Notes: generated by a model not told the origin, from the letters alone. Counted from the first letter of the stretch, positions 1 through 14,392 are shown. The stretch: DNA of 64,000 nt from Balanoglossus misakiensis (GCA_040954595.2 CM082585.2:11966001-12030000), one strand, 5' to 3'. Made by a program: numbers and translations.

Positions 1-535
1 CAGAAAGAACATTTGTCTTGTGCCATGTCTGTCTGCGAAATACTGCGTCAAAGATTACATGAACGAACAAATATCGAAATTGGATAATCAAGCCATCGTC
101 TGCTTTCTACGAAGCGGAATAAAAGCACACGTACACAAATGGGAAAATGATGAGGAATTCAGCAAACTAATAACATATTATATATGTATTTGGTTCAAAT
201 GATAAAATACTTTATAATATGAACAAAATGCGAATCAACCTTTGAAAATTGAAATTTTATGTTTACTCTTGCGGTTTTGTTGAGGTCGAAAATAAATATA
301 ACGTCAGAATTCCTTCATAGTACAGAGTTATGAATTATAAACACAAGAACAATGACAGCTGCGGCTCTTCAGTAAGCATGATTAACCAATTTAATTTGGC
401 GTCTGTAGTGTTTTATAATTAATTAGGTAAACGATTGCAATGATACGCTTCGTTTCAGCGTCAAGTTCAAAAGCACGTTTTCAATCCTTAGAAATCCCTA
501 GTGTGCAAAGACAAGGAAAATTAATAAGATAAACA

Positions 536-647
536 GAATGAATGAATGAATGAATGAATGAATGAATGAATGAATGAATGAATGAATGAATGAATGAATG
601 AATGAATGAATGAATGAATGAATGAATGAATGAATGAATGAATGAAT
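536..647. repeat. Perfect (GAAT)28 microsatellite
   Basis: The tetranucleotide GAAT is repeated 28 times without an interruption over 112 bp. The apparent minus-strand reading frame through it (repeated FIHS) is only a consequence of the repeat. Such perfect length suggests a young, length-variable locus. Confidence 0.97.
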
Positions 648-1033
648 ATCTTAGTATTAGCGTCCAGTTCATTAATAAGGTCCACAAAACAAACCAAAGT
701 AGATTACAGATTCACTGTTCTCGACTTCACTTTGGTCTACTTGAAATCAATGTAGCAAAGGCCTAAGTTCAAAATCTTGATGTTTAAGATTCATGTCTCA
801 TGTTGACCACAGAAGGCAAGCTCTGGCTTGCGGTTGTGCCTTAACGATTGATACGCAGCGTCATCGATTTTAGCGCCTCAGCTGCATCCTTCATTAAGAC
901 GACAATCTGATGGATTACACCCGGCAATCACCAAACCACAAGAAAAACTTGGTGAATAATTGAAAAGCACTGGCAATCATGACATTCTACAAAACCTCAA
1001 CTCATGGAAGTAAACTGAGCCTATAGTTGTTCA

Positions 1034-1079
1034 CAGACAGGCAGAGAGACACACACAGGCAGGCAGGCAGACAGACAGA
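1034..1079. repeat. Degenerate (CAGA/GGCA) simple repeat
   Basis: A short run of CAGA, CACA, GGCA and GACA tetramers. It is a compound, interrupted microsatellite with no coding signal. Confidence 0.75.
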
Positions 1080-4000
1080 TAGGTTTGCATTTCATTCCTT
1101 TATGCGAGCCAAGGAATACGACGGAAATCCCTAACCCTATCGTTCTACGAGCAACATTTAAATCTGTCTACATTTTACCACATCAAAGTTTGCGTGAAAA
1201 AAAACCTTGATGAGACGTCCAATTCGGCTATTGCGACGTTTGAGAGATTCCTCTCTGGTAGAATAATAACAGGTAGCTATAAACTGGGGCTGTTATCTCA
1301 TAAAAATTACATTTGCTAATTGAATCATGGAAATACTCGCACACTACCAACAAAGAAAACCAAAAACCCACATATCAGCATTTAATAGTTATATCAATTT
1401 ATTAGATTAACGAAGAATAAAAAATTAACGTTCTATTAACTTATCTGTATTATTACGTCAATAAATTATATTACTCGATCCAAAAAATCCATAAATCAAT
1501 ATATAATTGTTTTTAAGTGTAATAATCATAAAAACATAGAGAGTATCATTTTGTTGACCTATTTTATTGTCCTCATTTCAGAAAAATATCCACTTAGGTC
1601 TTTTTTTCAAATGGTATGAATAGAGTAGAGAAATACTGAGGGATATAATACAGGTTAAGATAAAAACCACTGCACAGCTGACAAGGTGACGTGAGGTATA
1701 GATCAAAGCCTTGTTTCTATTGGTTAATTTATCCCCATAACGTAAATATGTTGTGATTCCGTCGACCAATCAGAGTGAATAGTACATAACTGCGGACAAA
1801 ATGAAAGGGATTTCCCTCAGAGGCTTTTTATCAATTGGGTATTATGCAATGTGATCGCTTTTCACAGTTTCAAGAAGACTTTCGTTCGGTAATAGTCTGT
1901 TGAAAGTAGATTGAGTCACGTCAGCCATTTTTGTTGTTGTACATGCCAACAGTTGATTAAACTACTGGGGTTTATGGAGGGATTTTAAACTTGGTATAAC
2001 GCTCGAGTTTGTATATTTGACAATATGATAACTGAATTAAGTTCTTTCGTCGTCTTTAAGAAAACTGTGATTTTATTTACCAATGAGAAAATTAGACAGC
2101 TGCGGTCTTTAATCAACAAGATCATGTTGTTCTTAAAAGGAATTGTGCTGTAGTACGCCACTCTAGTGCATGTGCCCTCTCGATCACATGACTGAGCTGC
2201 ACTTGAACGTGACCTCCGTGACCTTTCAATTTGCAGAAGCAAATCCTCCCTGACAGTCAAACCCAAGGGTGAACGCCAACGTTGATAGGAATTTCCTTTC
2301 AAGTTCGAAAATGCAATAAACACTGATGGGTTTTTGTTCGATGGCTGAGATGAGTTGCGGTCACGTACATGTCATTAAATGGCGGGCGATATTTGAATAA
2401 TTAATGGAAGCACTCAAGTCCCGTGAGCGTCTTTCCATTCTCTGATCATGGTTGAATACATCTCAGTAGTATAGTATACATGGACATGCACCAATATTTC
2501 ATTATTCAAGAAAATGGGCCACCTAAATCATTGAACAGTAAAAGTATTTTCTTATCGTGAAGAAAAGTAAGTGATCGTTTAACACAAGGGAATACCGATT
2601 TGACAGAATACAAAAACATTAAACGTGGGACGATTTCATGGTGAAATTTATTTTGTAATTTTCCTGGAAGGAATTATGGCTCAAAGTTTATGAGAATCTG
2701 CCTCGTTCCAGATATGTCTAAAATGTTAATCATGAAATATGTGCTCTTAAACACACGAGAAATTGTACATTCTTCTCTCGCCAGGATTTTAAAACCATAA
2801 ATGGTACATATCGGTTTTTTAAATAATGAAGCCGCCCTTGTACCTCATTTTCGACCGCTCATCATTCATCCAAACCATCGATGTTGTAGGAAAGCTGTGC
2901 TACGCGCCAGGCTTACACTAATGAATTTCAGATCCCTTTATACGATTATAGATTTTCCTGGCAAATCCGTCTCTTGTCTGCTGGCATAATTCAGAGGCGA
3001 AGACAGTCTCATTATTCTCCGGGGTGTTTCCGTCGTGCATCGAGGGACGTTGAGATACAAGGCCGGGCCAGATGTGCTCCATTTTATGTGATGTACAAGG
3101 GCAGACAACAACAACCAAGTCGTTTTCTCAAACATTGATAAATCTATAAACAACTGCACCCGCGATTTAATGTTTTGCTTTCCTCACAATTTTTCTGGCG
3201 ATGAAAAACTGCAATATACGCGTATTTTATTATGAACACAGCAAATAAGCGTCATCATGTCGGAAGCGATGTCAATGCAGTACACTATCCAGAACAAAAT
3301 CTCCATGTAAAAAAAGATTCCTCCAGATATGGACAGCTCTTTAAGACTCACAATGGAGACTTCGCAATTGATATTACCAAGCATTCTTGAAATATTCAAA
3401 AGCAACTACATGTATGTACACATTCTCACGCGCAGACACTGACGTGGTAAACCCGATCGCCCTTGTTCCCCGGAGCTTTCCGCGAATACACGTGTCGATG
3501 GGGGACTCAAATTTCAAACACCTACAAATTATCGCCGAGCACGTGTATGCCATACAGACTTAAGAGCAAATTCTACGGGGAAATTATTAAGTAGTGAGAA
3601 AAGGGCATTTTGCAGCCAGTAAGACTCCGAAGGTTTGCATGAGAATACACGAAACCCATGTCAGCTTGAAAAGTACTCAATCATGAAATCAAAGGTCCAT
3701 TTCATGAAATTTTGATAAATTTAATCGAGCGAAAACTTTCGTCGCAGGATGTAAGCACCTGGAAAGTGTTTATAAGCGTAAAACAAACAAAATGCCCACA
3801 TCGTTAAGCTTATTACACGTCCACAGCATGTCTTGTAAATTTCATCTGTTTTATTCCCAGTATCAAAACCCCGTTCTGATTTCTCTGCCGTGGTCTCAAA
3901 AAGACACTGTCTCCGAAGGTAATCAGAAGTCATTAACATTTCATCCAGAACACACAATATTTTACAATTTGGAGCCACGAACGGTTAATACCCACGGCGA

Positions 4001-6703
4001 ATTGACGATGTTCCCATGAGAAGCCGCGGGGGTCAACGCGATTATTTGCAGGACTTAGAGTTAATATTTCGTTAATGATTTTGATACTTTAACCTCATTT
4101 TACTAGGCTAATGAAAGTCCCCATAATCAAAATTTGATGTGACATGACCCCCACCAGATGTTGTAGATCCCTCCGGCAAAAAGCAATCGACAGACTGTTA
4201 GGTAAACTGCAGCACAAATTTAACACGCTTTAATCCGTTCGCGTCACTGATTTCAGCGTTGATATAATCTCGAATCTGTAATGAAAATATATTCAATCAC
4301 TTTCATTCAATAACACTTTTTCTGAAGAGTCAATGGATGTTAGTGTGCTGATGCTGGGAGTGCGCGTGCGCCGAACTCATACCTGTTCTTTTTCTTTGAT
4401 TCTTGGAAAAGCTTGCATTGTCTCATTAGGGAATTATTCTCGCCTGTGATTGGTCGAAACTTTAAATGACCAGGTCATATATCTCTCGCTAGAACCTAAT
4501 TCATGCTGAAACGTGCACTGCTGAATTTGATTGTAACAAAATAGATGCAGGCATCGAATTATTTGCCACCTTTTTTCTGCAAAGTTGTCGATTTATTCTG
4601 TTCTATTAGGCACCAGCTATATATTCTAATTCACTTCACCTGCCTGCCCTACTCCTGTAGAAGTACATAATTTGACGAATCGTCATTGTGAATCGATTTG
4701 ACAGGCTCCTCTCATTGCGCACTCTGTGTCTTGGCGGGTAAACACGCTGCCAGACAACATACAGTTTGTACATGGATGCATGCTCGTACAATAGAACACA
4801 AGTGTTTGGCCATTTGTCTTCAAGATGTTGTCTAGTTTCGTGTAAATCGTCATCCCGTTGGCGCTTTCGCTGATGTATTTCGCTGATGTTCTTTCTGAAA
4901 TTCTGCATTCTGTGATCAGATATCAGATGTACTTATTCTCCTCTGGGATGCGCATAATTTGCAGGAGGGGATCATCATTATGCCATCATCATCGCTCCAT
5001 GTCTATGATTTAATGTACCTGGGATAAAATCACAGACTAATATTTGCTTTATAGTCAAACATGTCTGCAGGCATAAATACAAAAGGTCTGGGTGAATCAA
5101 TTCCTGTCTTGTATAGCCTGTAGTTCCCCTGACATGTCTGTTTGTGAAGAGGGGAAAATGACAACTCATGACTTGTTTGGCGACGGCAGGTGAGATCACA
5201 TGCGCTGTGATCTTGATGAATAAACGTTAAATTACCAGGCAATCACCCAATACGATTGCGCTAAAAACGTTTCACCGAATAATGTCACACGTTCTATTGT
5301 ATTGTCGTTCAATTTACTCGGGGTGGGGGTTTACACGCCTGTAGCCCTTGTATACAATCAGCGTGCAGACACTCGCAACGAATGACTGTCGAGTGAATTA
5401 ATGGATCGTAATTGGTAAAGATAGGGTGAATTACCCCCGGGAAAGAGTTTGATTGACTGACAGACTGGCCGGGGTAGAAAAAGAGACCAAAACTTGAAGA
5501 ATCAGACCAGGTAATTGGCCGGCTGACTGACTGACTTTCCGAGACATATGAAACGATAGGTGCGTTCAGTTTACGTCTAAGTCTGCGTGTGTTCTATATT
5601 AATGGACCTCACAGTGTCTACTGCAGAGCTTTTACTGTTCACAATTACACAAACAATTCGATTTTGACCATTCCAGCTGCTTCAAGTCTCTCTGGCCAAT
5701 TACCAAGACGGCAGATTAAGTATTGCCTCTGGAAACGCATCGCGCAATTTCACTCGATTTCTAATAAAATTGGTGACTTTTGGTCATGTCGTGGTAATTT
5801 TGTTCTCATATTGACTCTGATCTTCTGTGTCTACAACATTTTCATGTCGGGTCTGATTAGTTTGTGCCGTGTTCACGTTCCACGCGAGATTCCCGTCCAC
5901 ACTCTCGCCATACATTACCAAAGTTGAGGTCGGACTAAAAATATCGCTGGTTTACAAAGCGGCGGAAGAGACATGAACAGTTTCGGTCATGCAGAAACAA
6001 TTCTGAAGCTTTCATCCTGATTTGCTATTCTTCTGCGAGTGATCTGTCAGTATCATATACATTTTCGCTTGGGAACATCCCGATTTAACGCGTATGACCC
6101 AAGCTGGTATTTGGTAACAGTAGCAGGTCCAGAATTTGGAAATTTCGCACTGACCGACCCAATAAGCGCCAATTTCGGTTGTGAACACGCGCGGTCAATG
6201 CAGCCTTGCATTTTGTTTCCGACTGTGACCAGGTAGCAACTACCTGCCCGGAATTCAAATCACCATTGTCATCGCATATGCCTGTGGGACAGGAATTGCA
6301 AATGCGTACCGTTGCCTTGGAGATGACCCCAAAAGTCCCAGCTGGTCGCGATCAACAGCTATCGCCTCATCAATGAATTACAATTGCTGTTTTATGCTGA
6401 TGGGTGATAGTTGGCTGCGCGGAGAATGGACATCTCTTCTTATACGAGACGTGTTCATGTCGTTTACGAAGATTTAATCACGCGCTCGGGGATGATGGAT
6501 TCATCTTGATGTCATGGCAACAAAAAGAATAAACATTCAATATCAGCTATCAGCGTTTTCTTATCATGACGTATCTCTTTCAATGTGTATTTTTCTTGGC
6601 TTTGTTAAAGGGTATTTTAGGTGTGACATCATTTCAGTGAATATTGTTTGCTCAAATAAGCACTGTTCCCATAATTCCCTGTATAACACAGCATTCTCGA
6701 ATT

Positions 6704-6720
6704 AAGATGGCCGCCATCTT
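6704..6720. promoter_or_regulatory. Back-to-back YY1-like palindrome
   Basis: AAGATGGCCGCCATCTT is palindromic except for its central base and contains the YY1-type core AAGATGGC on both strands. YY1 cores of this kind often sit close to transcription starts in animals. No exon was recognised beside it, so its role is unknown. Confidence 0.35.
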
Positions 6721-9700
6721 GATTTTCTCAGGGCATCTGTGAAAACCAATAAGTGTTGTTTACCCGAACGTTATATCGCATGACCTTATAAGACTAAACA
6801 TCTATAATATTTATATATTTTGGTAACCTGAATTCCCTAATCATTAAATCTGTTTCGGTTTTGTGTATTTCATTCAATCCAAACAGGTCAAGTGATCAAA
6901 TTGCCGCATCCAAATTGGTCACGGCTACTCCAATGCAACTCAATTTCACACAGACTTTGTGGTACATGAAATTACGAATTTAGTGGGAGATTTTGTACAG
7001 ATCAGTGCCCACGTGATCTACACAACACCACGTGATTGGCCTGAAGGTAATCAACAAGAAGTGATGGAGACAAGGTTCAGTCTTTTGAAGTCAAATCAAA
7101 GACAGACTTCTTTAAGAAGGTTGGCAGCCCTTGGTAAGAAAGTCGATGACTCAAGCAATAGACACATGTATATTTAAAGCATTGCGATCGAATATTTATC
7201 TATGACAAGTGTGTCATCCTTTCCTCCATAGGGAGCGTTTTATTCGATCGCAATTTAGTCTGGCGTTAATCAGTAGTCACCGCTTTCAGAAAAGACCACA
7301 AAGGTCATCTTGGGGTCAGAAACTTGGCTTGGGGTTTTGATTATATTTCTAAGCTATTTTGCAGATACTGCCCATTTCGAGTCAGAAACGCGTAATTCTG
7401 CAGACCGTCACGTAGACTACACATTTGTTTGTCATTAACGGAAATCTGATGTCACTTCATGATCAATTGGATGTGATATGCTCCATGGATTTACGTGGAA
7501 TTTAAAGTTTATTTTTCATAAACTAAACGTTGTTGTTGAAGCATAGAGTGGCATCTACAAAAAGGCCTGACTTAATTTCTAAAGTGTTTTCCCGTGTTTC
7601 TCCCAAGTGACCCGATTTTGTGAGTCGGTTTTGTTCAAATGATCATATTGAAGATATTGAACACAGTCTGGTGAAACCACACAGGGATTATTCTGTGCTG
7701 AGTATGACTCACAGCTACTGTGCAGCTGGGAAACATGGCCATGGCAACTCGTCGTCTTAGGATTGTGTCCTCACAGAGTAAAATTCGCGAGAAACAACAA
7801 GTCGGTAACATTGGGCGGGAGGGACTTCAGTTTCGACTGTGAAACGACCGCGTGTTTATGAGTATCCTATAAAATGGTGATAAATGTCCACAAGGTTCAT
7901 CGATAATTAATTATATCAACACACTAATTGCATTGTCATTATAACATAGTTCTCTAAAATCGAATAGAAAGAATTTCGGCTTGTCGTCAGCACTTTTCTA
8001 AACAGACGCCGGTACTCTAACTAAAACGACCCAACGCGGATGTCAGTCAATCGTTGAACTTGATCGTTAAACGATATCGACCGATGTATGCAACACAATG
8101 TATTCCTTCACTGTGAATAATGTGATTTGTAAGTCGCAGTCAACAATCTTATTACTAGAAACGTCTTCATTTATTGAATGTTGTACCTGCGCTGACAAAT
8201 TATTCATTAGCTAAATTCCTTCACATAGTGTCCAACTGGTCTGTTTATTTTATCCTTTAATTTCAACTCTCTGCTCTGAATTATTCACAAGCGACAGAGA
8301 ATTCGTCTGGATTCTTGTCGGGTTTTGTAACACTGACGCCGGTGAAGTACTCGAGCAGTATGGTATAACGGTAGCTACTCATTCCACTTGCAGTCTGATC
8401 TGACAGTTAGATAAACAAAAAAGTAAATCTACCTAAGGTATAGTTACATGATCTAGTGTCGTGCGGGCATGTAGGCGAAAATGAAAGAACTAAAAATCAA
8501 TTTTCACCTCTCCATTGTTTATCCTGTATTTTTTTTCGATTGGGAACAACGTGTTAAGCCGCTTTCCCGGTCGTTTCCAACCCAAATCCTAATTATCCCT
8601 TTTTTTCAATGGATGTACATAAACAATGGATCACTAACGATCTGACAATGGGCGCGTGAAAGTAAAAAAAGAAATGTTCACGACAGTCGTGTTCATCTTA
8701 GCAGAAATAAATACTATTTACGTGAGATTTAAACACGTTCTTTGCCTGTAAACTTGTTTTGTCGAATGAGTGTTTTTCTCCGCTGTTAACTGTAACAAAT
8801 GTAGCTTATATAATTTCACTGACAATGCAGCTGTACCGATGGTTACGCAACCACGCATGTGGGATCACAGTTGCTTTCGAGACCCACGCGGGATTTAAAC
8901 CATCTTGTCATTGTTGTTCCCCAGGACAGTCACAGAACATATGCGTCCAACAGGGCACAATAGCCGTGTCATTGTTCGACCGGTGTGTGTCTGCCGCGTT
9001 TGCGAGCTTTGAAATTAGTAGTAATGATAGTACGGAACGAGAAAGAAATCGATAAAGCAGCAAGCTCTCTAACTTTGGGGACCCTTCTAATCAGGCAAAA
9101 CGCTCGAGTCACGGTGGTATAGTTGTTTTCACATAAACCTTGTCATTAAAAATGCATTAAGGAATGATGCATATTATCAGTATAGGACTAACCCTTCACC
9201 CAGGAAACAAGTTGTATGCGTAGGCGTTTACGGAAGTTGGTCTAATCACAACCATTATATGTATGGCCACCCCGAATGTGTTCCAGAATGCGAAATCATA
9301 TTAATAGAAAACCTTAATAAGAATTTAATATTCACAGGGCAAGAATAACTTTTTTCCTTTACTTTATTGCATTAGTTTGCTGATAAGTTTCTTGTGTTTG
9401 TCTTATTATCGTAAGTAAGTAATCCTATTATCACAAGACGTAGAATTGTCATTCTCAAGGAAAGATCCATCCTACCCATGTCGGAGTAACCCATCAGATT
9501 CACGAAACTGCGCAGGCGCAAGCAGGGTCAAGGCAGTATGTCTTGACAACATTTGAGGCAATCGTTCAAAAATGCACTGATCTTCACAGAAATTGTTTAC
9601 GAACAAACAAACGTATGTCTGGACTGCAAATACATTGAAAGCCACATTTTCCAAATAGTAGCTTCTGTTACCATGGGCACCGGTTCTTGTGCTTTGGCCA

Positions 9701-12405
9701 GTTGCTATTCGGGTGTCAGTACAGAATGATTTGCAACACAGAACCGCATGTGGTACTTCTGCACGTTGTAAAGTTGTGTAGGTGATATACTATGTGTGAC
9801 GTGTGATCCTCGAGTAAATTACCACTGAAGGCGTCTTGTAACGCTTGTGTCATTGATTCCATATCTGGCTTGGCCTAATGGAATCTGTCTGAGGGGACAT
9901 CTCAATGAGGCAAATTGTCAAAGGTATCTCATCTACAAACAAACTCCACCCACTCTGTTTGAGTTGAAAGTGACACCAAAATGCCGATTTTCACGTATTT
10001 CTGGTGTTTTTCTTTCACAATCAAATTACTCCGCCCCAGAGTTTAGCAGTTATGTGTGGCATGGTCGGATGACCGAGGCCAGAGTGACCAAAGTTTATGT
10101 TTCGCGGCCTCGCGGTCGTATTTTTTGGAACAGTTTATGCATGGCAATATTTTTGTTCCTGTGAATCTTTTTTAAATCACCGGGCTTGTCGTAAAACCTA
10201 GTAATCAGTTTAAATTGCGGCATGCGAAAAGCATACATCAAGTGCATGGTGAGTGTCGTGCGTGTCAGACTGTTGCATGAGTTCACATACATCCATTATG
10301 CAAAATCTTCCAACAAAAGATTGCGTTTTAAGCGTGTATTTCCCAATCTCTCATCTGTCCTTTTCTTGACATCTCAACAGCTCGTTATTATAGCGTAAAT
10401 AAAGAAAACATCAAGTTGTGTGCGTAATACTAGTAGTTACAACACCGCTCACATATTTGTTAATGGCTTTTGTTCTCCCACCTCGCTACGTAATTGGCTA
10501 AGACCCAACATGTTTTCGGTGCGAAAATTCTCTTTAAAACGACCCTTTAGCCCGTAATACCTAACAGACGTTTTAATTCCTTTTGACAACGCCACCCATT
10601 CGATCAATTCACCTGGTCTTCTGTAAACAAAACAAAATTATTGTGTCGATCTGTTTCTACTTATTCACTCGACTACACAAACAAAGAAACCACGGCGGTC
10701 CATACAATTTCGTTGGCTGTGTATAGGCTTTCCCTGCTATTGGTACATCGAGCACGAAATCTCTTCCTAGGGCCTGTCTGCCGTCTTGGTGAACCCTGAC
10801 CTCGGCCTTTTTACGCCCAGAAGAAAAAAATCTCAAAAGATATAATAAGACCTTCAAGAACACACTTCAATTTTTCAAGTCGAACTAACAATTTGCCGGA
10901 GGATATGTGTGTCCTCACTTGAAGCACCGGCCGGACACATGGCACTATTTGTAGATGCTTAATGTGATGAACAAAGACGTTTGCCCGAGTGACCTATCAC
11001 TTTGCCGTTCAATTAGCCTACCGTAAGCTCACAGAATAATCGAATCACTTCGATTCCAGGCGCCATATTAGATAATTAGCCTGTGAGTAAAATCAACCTA
11101 GCGAATCTAATGTAGCAAGGGTCAACTACAGAAGACTTGACGTAAAAGTAATGTTGTGTTTGTCGTTAAATGTCTAGTGTACACTCTGCAGTTCCTCGAT
11201 AAACGCATTTTCGTTGGACAGAGATAAATACTAAGTGGGTTAATTTATCAAAGACGTACTTGCGTCAAGCCGAGGCCAGTAGTTCAAGCCTACAGATAGC
11301 AAACATCAATTTACTTAGCGACTGTGTACGCATGTACATTTTTATGTCAAACGAAGTATTGCATGGCATTTCACAAATGTTAAATGGTTCAGTGATCATA
11401 TGGAGCCAATTGTAAGTGAATAAAACTTGCCGAACCAAGAAGGGGGGGGGGACGCTTGTTTTATCTACAAACGTTCGCGATCATGAAACTATCCAGTTTG
11501 CGGGGAACACTTTGTACACAATTTGTTCGTGCGTCGCTCGCAGTGCACGCAAACAAAACAGTGTTCGTGCCCGAACGCCTTACAGAAGGATGAGTTTTTG
11601 ATTAGCGGCATAAATAAGTAATGACAGGCAAGCCCGAGCATGGGAAATCGGTGCGGGGCTATGACGCTACCGTTCACAATAGCGCAAAGTACAGTCATGA
11701 CTGTCTTTTGTCAGGAAAATCAACCTTTTCGCTGAAATGGCGTGTATCATGAGTAACAGGGTCAAAGTAGTGATTACTCGTACTGAATCATTTTGAGGTT
11801 GACTTTTTTACCTCTTGACCCTGCGATAATTGAAAAATACATATATGAATATTTCCCAAAGCAGCGATTAAATACGTCGCATGTAATAATATTGCAGATT
11901 TCTCCATCATACGCCTGTGCTTTCGAGGTCATATGTTCCACAACTGACGTCCATGTTCGTTGCAATGCTTGAGCGCTGTTAGTGCTGATACTCTTGCCAT
12001 TGACTCTATACTATCTCGAATTCTAAAACGTCTTAACAAACAGCGCATAACCATAGCAACATGACAACCAACATGTCGACTTTTGAGGTACAAGTTTGTC
12101 TGAATATTATCATATTGCAATGATATTTTGTGATGATGTCAGCACTTTTAATAATTTACGGACATGACCTAAAAATTTTAAGTGGCACAAAGATCACTTT
12201 TCTACACGCCCCAAATTTTGCAGGCACGTGTAAAAGCTTGTTTATTACTCCCCAAGTGTAGAGTAATTATTTGCTGTGTGAAACGAAGCGAATTAAATGC
12301 GTTATATATCGCACTATACGTCTGCCCTGGCGTCTGTCAATGCATGGAGACAAAACCCATTGATATCAATGCCGGAGAACTAAAGCCAAAAGAAAGTGAC
12401 CATAC

Positions 12406-12799
12406 CTTTCATTGGTGAAAAGATATTCAGGAACAGGCAATCTTCGGACATGTTTTCCATGTAAGGGGCAGCGCGAGAGAGGATTTTCCTCCTCCAAGGC
12501 GACGTGTTTTCCGTGATTTCGACATTCTGGGGACAGGAAGGTCCGTACGTGGTGGCGTTCATAACGTCGTGCCATCGCACCGGCGGCCGGGGCTCTCTGA
12601 ATCGCAGGCTGCCCGTCGGAGGAGCCGCGTACGGTATCCCCAGATATGCGTAGACATCGCGTAGGTAGGTGTTGTCAAGGCTTACTCGTTTTCCGCGAAT
12701 TTGTCCGAATTTGGTGCTCACAACAGGTACCCCCTCCTCTGCCGAGACCGCATGGAGGTAAAAGTATAAGAAGACGATGAAATCCCAGAAATGTTTCAT
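12406..12799 (-). CDS. Neuroligin/carboxylesterase-like protein, first coding exon only
   Basis: This exon encodes 131 residues plus one base. Residues 1-20 form a signal peptide with hydrophobic core FIVFLYFYLHAVSA and a likely cut before EEG. The alpha/beta-hydrolase (type-B carboxylesterase) N terminus follows: VVSTKFGQIRGK, YLGIPYAAPPTG (residues 52-63), RFREPRPPVRW and SEDCLFLNIFSP (118-129). Cys89 (in CPQN) and Cys121 (in SEDC) match the family's first disulfide. Sequons lie at Asn81, Asn98 and Asn116; Asn81 (NATTYGPSCPQN) corresponds to the conserved NAT site of neuroligins. The long CPQN-to-SEDC spacer resembles neuroligins more than cholinesterases. The frame has an earlier Met eight codons upstream, but starting at 12799 puts the signal peptide at the very N terminus. 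The exon ends ATGAAAG|gtatgg in phase 1. No catalytic serine region is visible here, so enzyme versus adhesion receptor cannot be decided. Confidence 0.85.
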
Positions 12800-14122
12800 T
12801 TTCACACGCAAAATCGTGCACAAATGTCTGATCGCGTTCAGTCCTGATGGACTGTGGGTTAAACAGGATACCCGTTGCGCCGGTGAGCCATGATTCAGAC
12901 GACAGAGAAACTATGCAGACAGCGGCGACAGTTGTGAGGGAGAAAGTTGACTCAGAAAATCCACAATACAGCGGATATCTTCAGGTGCGAAAACATACAC
13001 GCATCGACTGTAAAACCCCAACGCTCGAAATATTTAGCAATGTGCGAAACCCCGCAAAATCAGGGACACTGTCGTTTCCATCAACCCGTGTCGCTGTCAC
13101 TAAGGGGGTCAGAATTTTAAAGGAAGTCCGGTTCCTGATATATCCCACGTTCATGGCATTAAGCATCAGCTACGCATTTTGTATATGGTCAGCGGCGTCT
13201 AGTTGATAGCACGCAGAACGTGGATAGCAATAGATCAATCCTCAATTATCCATGCAGACCCTTTAGGTGGGTGAGGAAAATAACCTTATTTGCATACGCA
13301 CTCCAGAGCGTCGCCTGGGAAAGTATTTTTTTTTCGTGAAAAGGGAAAATTAAGTAGATGTTATGGTGTGTGTTTTTCACCACTGGGATAGAGAAACTCT
13401 GTAGAAATCAAATAAAACAGAATACCCCAATCCGTCGGAACACTGGACAGTTGTGAGCGGAAAAAGTACAGTTTTGAATCGTACTCGCAAAGCCACCGTG
13501 GCGGTAGGTGCGTGTACGCATGGCAAAGTATGAACAAAAAGACGCGACGGTCGTGGGTGAAGTTTTATTGTATTGATTTGAAAGAACTTCCGTAACGGTA
13601 GGACACTGAACCGTGTGACTGCACCAAGTTTACAGCAAAGAGGCCCGGCCAAGAGAAGTGTTGTAGACAATGAGTTGTCCTCAGAATTCCAAACATGAAG
13701 CTGACCGTGACATGAGAGTCATCAAGGTGTTTACCTTAAAGAAATCTTTAAAAATCATTATTCCAGGTGTCAAATTAGGCCATGGAATTAATTGAAAATC
13801 TTGTCAAGGCCATTGCCAATTGTATGGTCCTGGCTTTGACCATTTCAATGGTGGTTTATTATTCTCAAAGGGAAACCCTCCAACGTGGTCAGAAATACTT
13901 TGGGAGAGTTTTATATTATTGACAGGTGAACAACTAGCTATCGTGCACAATAATGATTTGAGAACAAAAAAAAGTACGATGGTCATTTTGGACGGGCATA
14001 GGTTGTATCCCGGGAGAGCATAACTGTGTCAATGCATATAAACAACGAAAGTCAAGATTTGGTGTGCGTTTGGGGGCGCTCTTTATAAATGTTTGTAATA
14101 AATTCATCTTAAAGTAAACAAC
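12800..14122. other. Intergenic stretch between the esterase-like 5' end and the sulfotransferase 3' end
   Basis: About 1.3 kb with no supported exon. The part next to 12.8-13.2 kb should hold the promoter and 5' UTR of the minus-strand neuroligin-like gene. It is relatively rich in CpG, but I see no clear TATA box. Confidence 0.5.
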
Positions 14123-14128
14123 TTTATT
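14123..14128 (-). terminator. Candidate polyadenylation signal of the sulfotransferase gene
   Basis: An AATAAA hexamer on the minus strand, about 265 bp after the sulfotransferase stop codon. It is the nearest canonical signal found downstream. The assignment is positional only. Confidence 0.4.
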
Positions 14129-14392
14129 ATCCTTGGATTTAAATACACGTTTTTGGAATGGCACGAAATGTCATGGAGATTCAGGAGTGTCATTTAAAAT
14201 GTTAAAACGTTTAGCCATGGCAAGAAAATAGAGTTCACAAAAATATCTGTTCACTCAAGGCTTTCTTGATTTGCATAGTACATTGGTACATCATTGTTCT
14301 GAACATGATTGCTCACGAAACATTTAATGATTTCTTGGAATTTTCCGTGGGTCTTACTAGCACCTTGTAAGCTTTACTACAGACATAAAAGA

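Larger units (their letters stand above)
1..12405. other. No recognisable exon; possibly first intron of the neuroligin-like gene
   Basis: Apart from the microsatellites and one YY1-like palindrome listed separately, I see no open frame of convincing length or family resemblance on either strand. The neuroligin-like exon at 12406-12799 is transcribed leftward and ends in a splice donor, so this region probably lies inside that gene's first coding intron. A minus-strand exon encoding the next expected block (an IHGG-type oxyanion-hole motif) was looked for and not found. That is inference from gene order, not evidence of transcription. Confidence 0.4.

Noticed and set aside
20-202. 60-codon plus-strand open frame at the window start
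   Set aside because: It begins with a non-ATG codon, shows no family motif, and no splice border supports it. It could be part of an exon cut by the window edge, but this cannot be judged.
481-687. Minus-strand frame of repeated FIHS
   Set aside because: It is simply the GAAT microsatellite read in one frame.
4636-4908. 90-codon basic minus-strand frame
   Set aside because: No recognisable domain, no clear exon borders and poor coding look. Length alone is not unusual in 64 kb.
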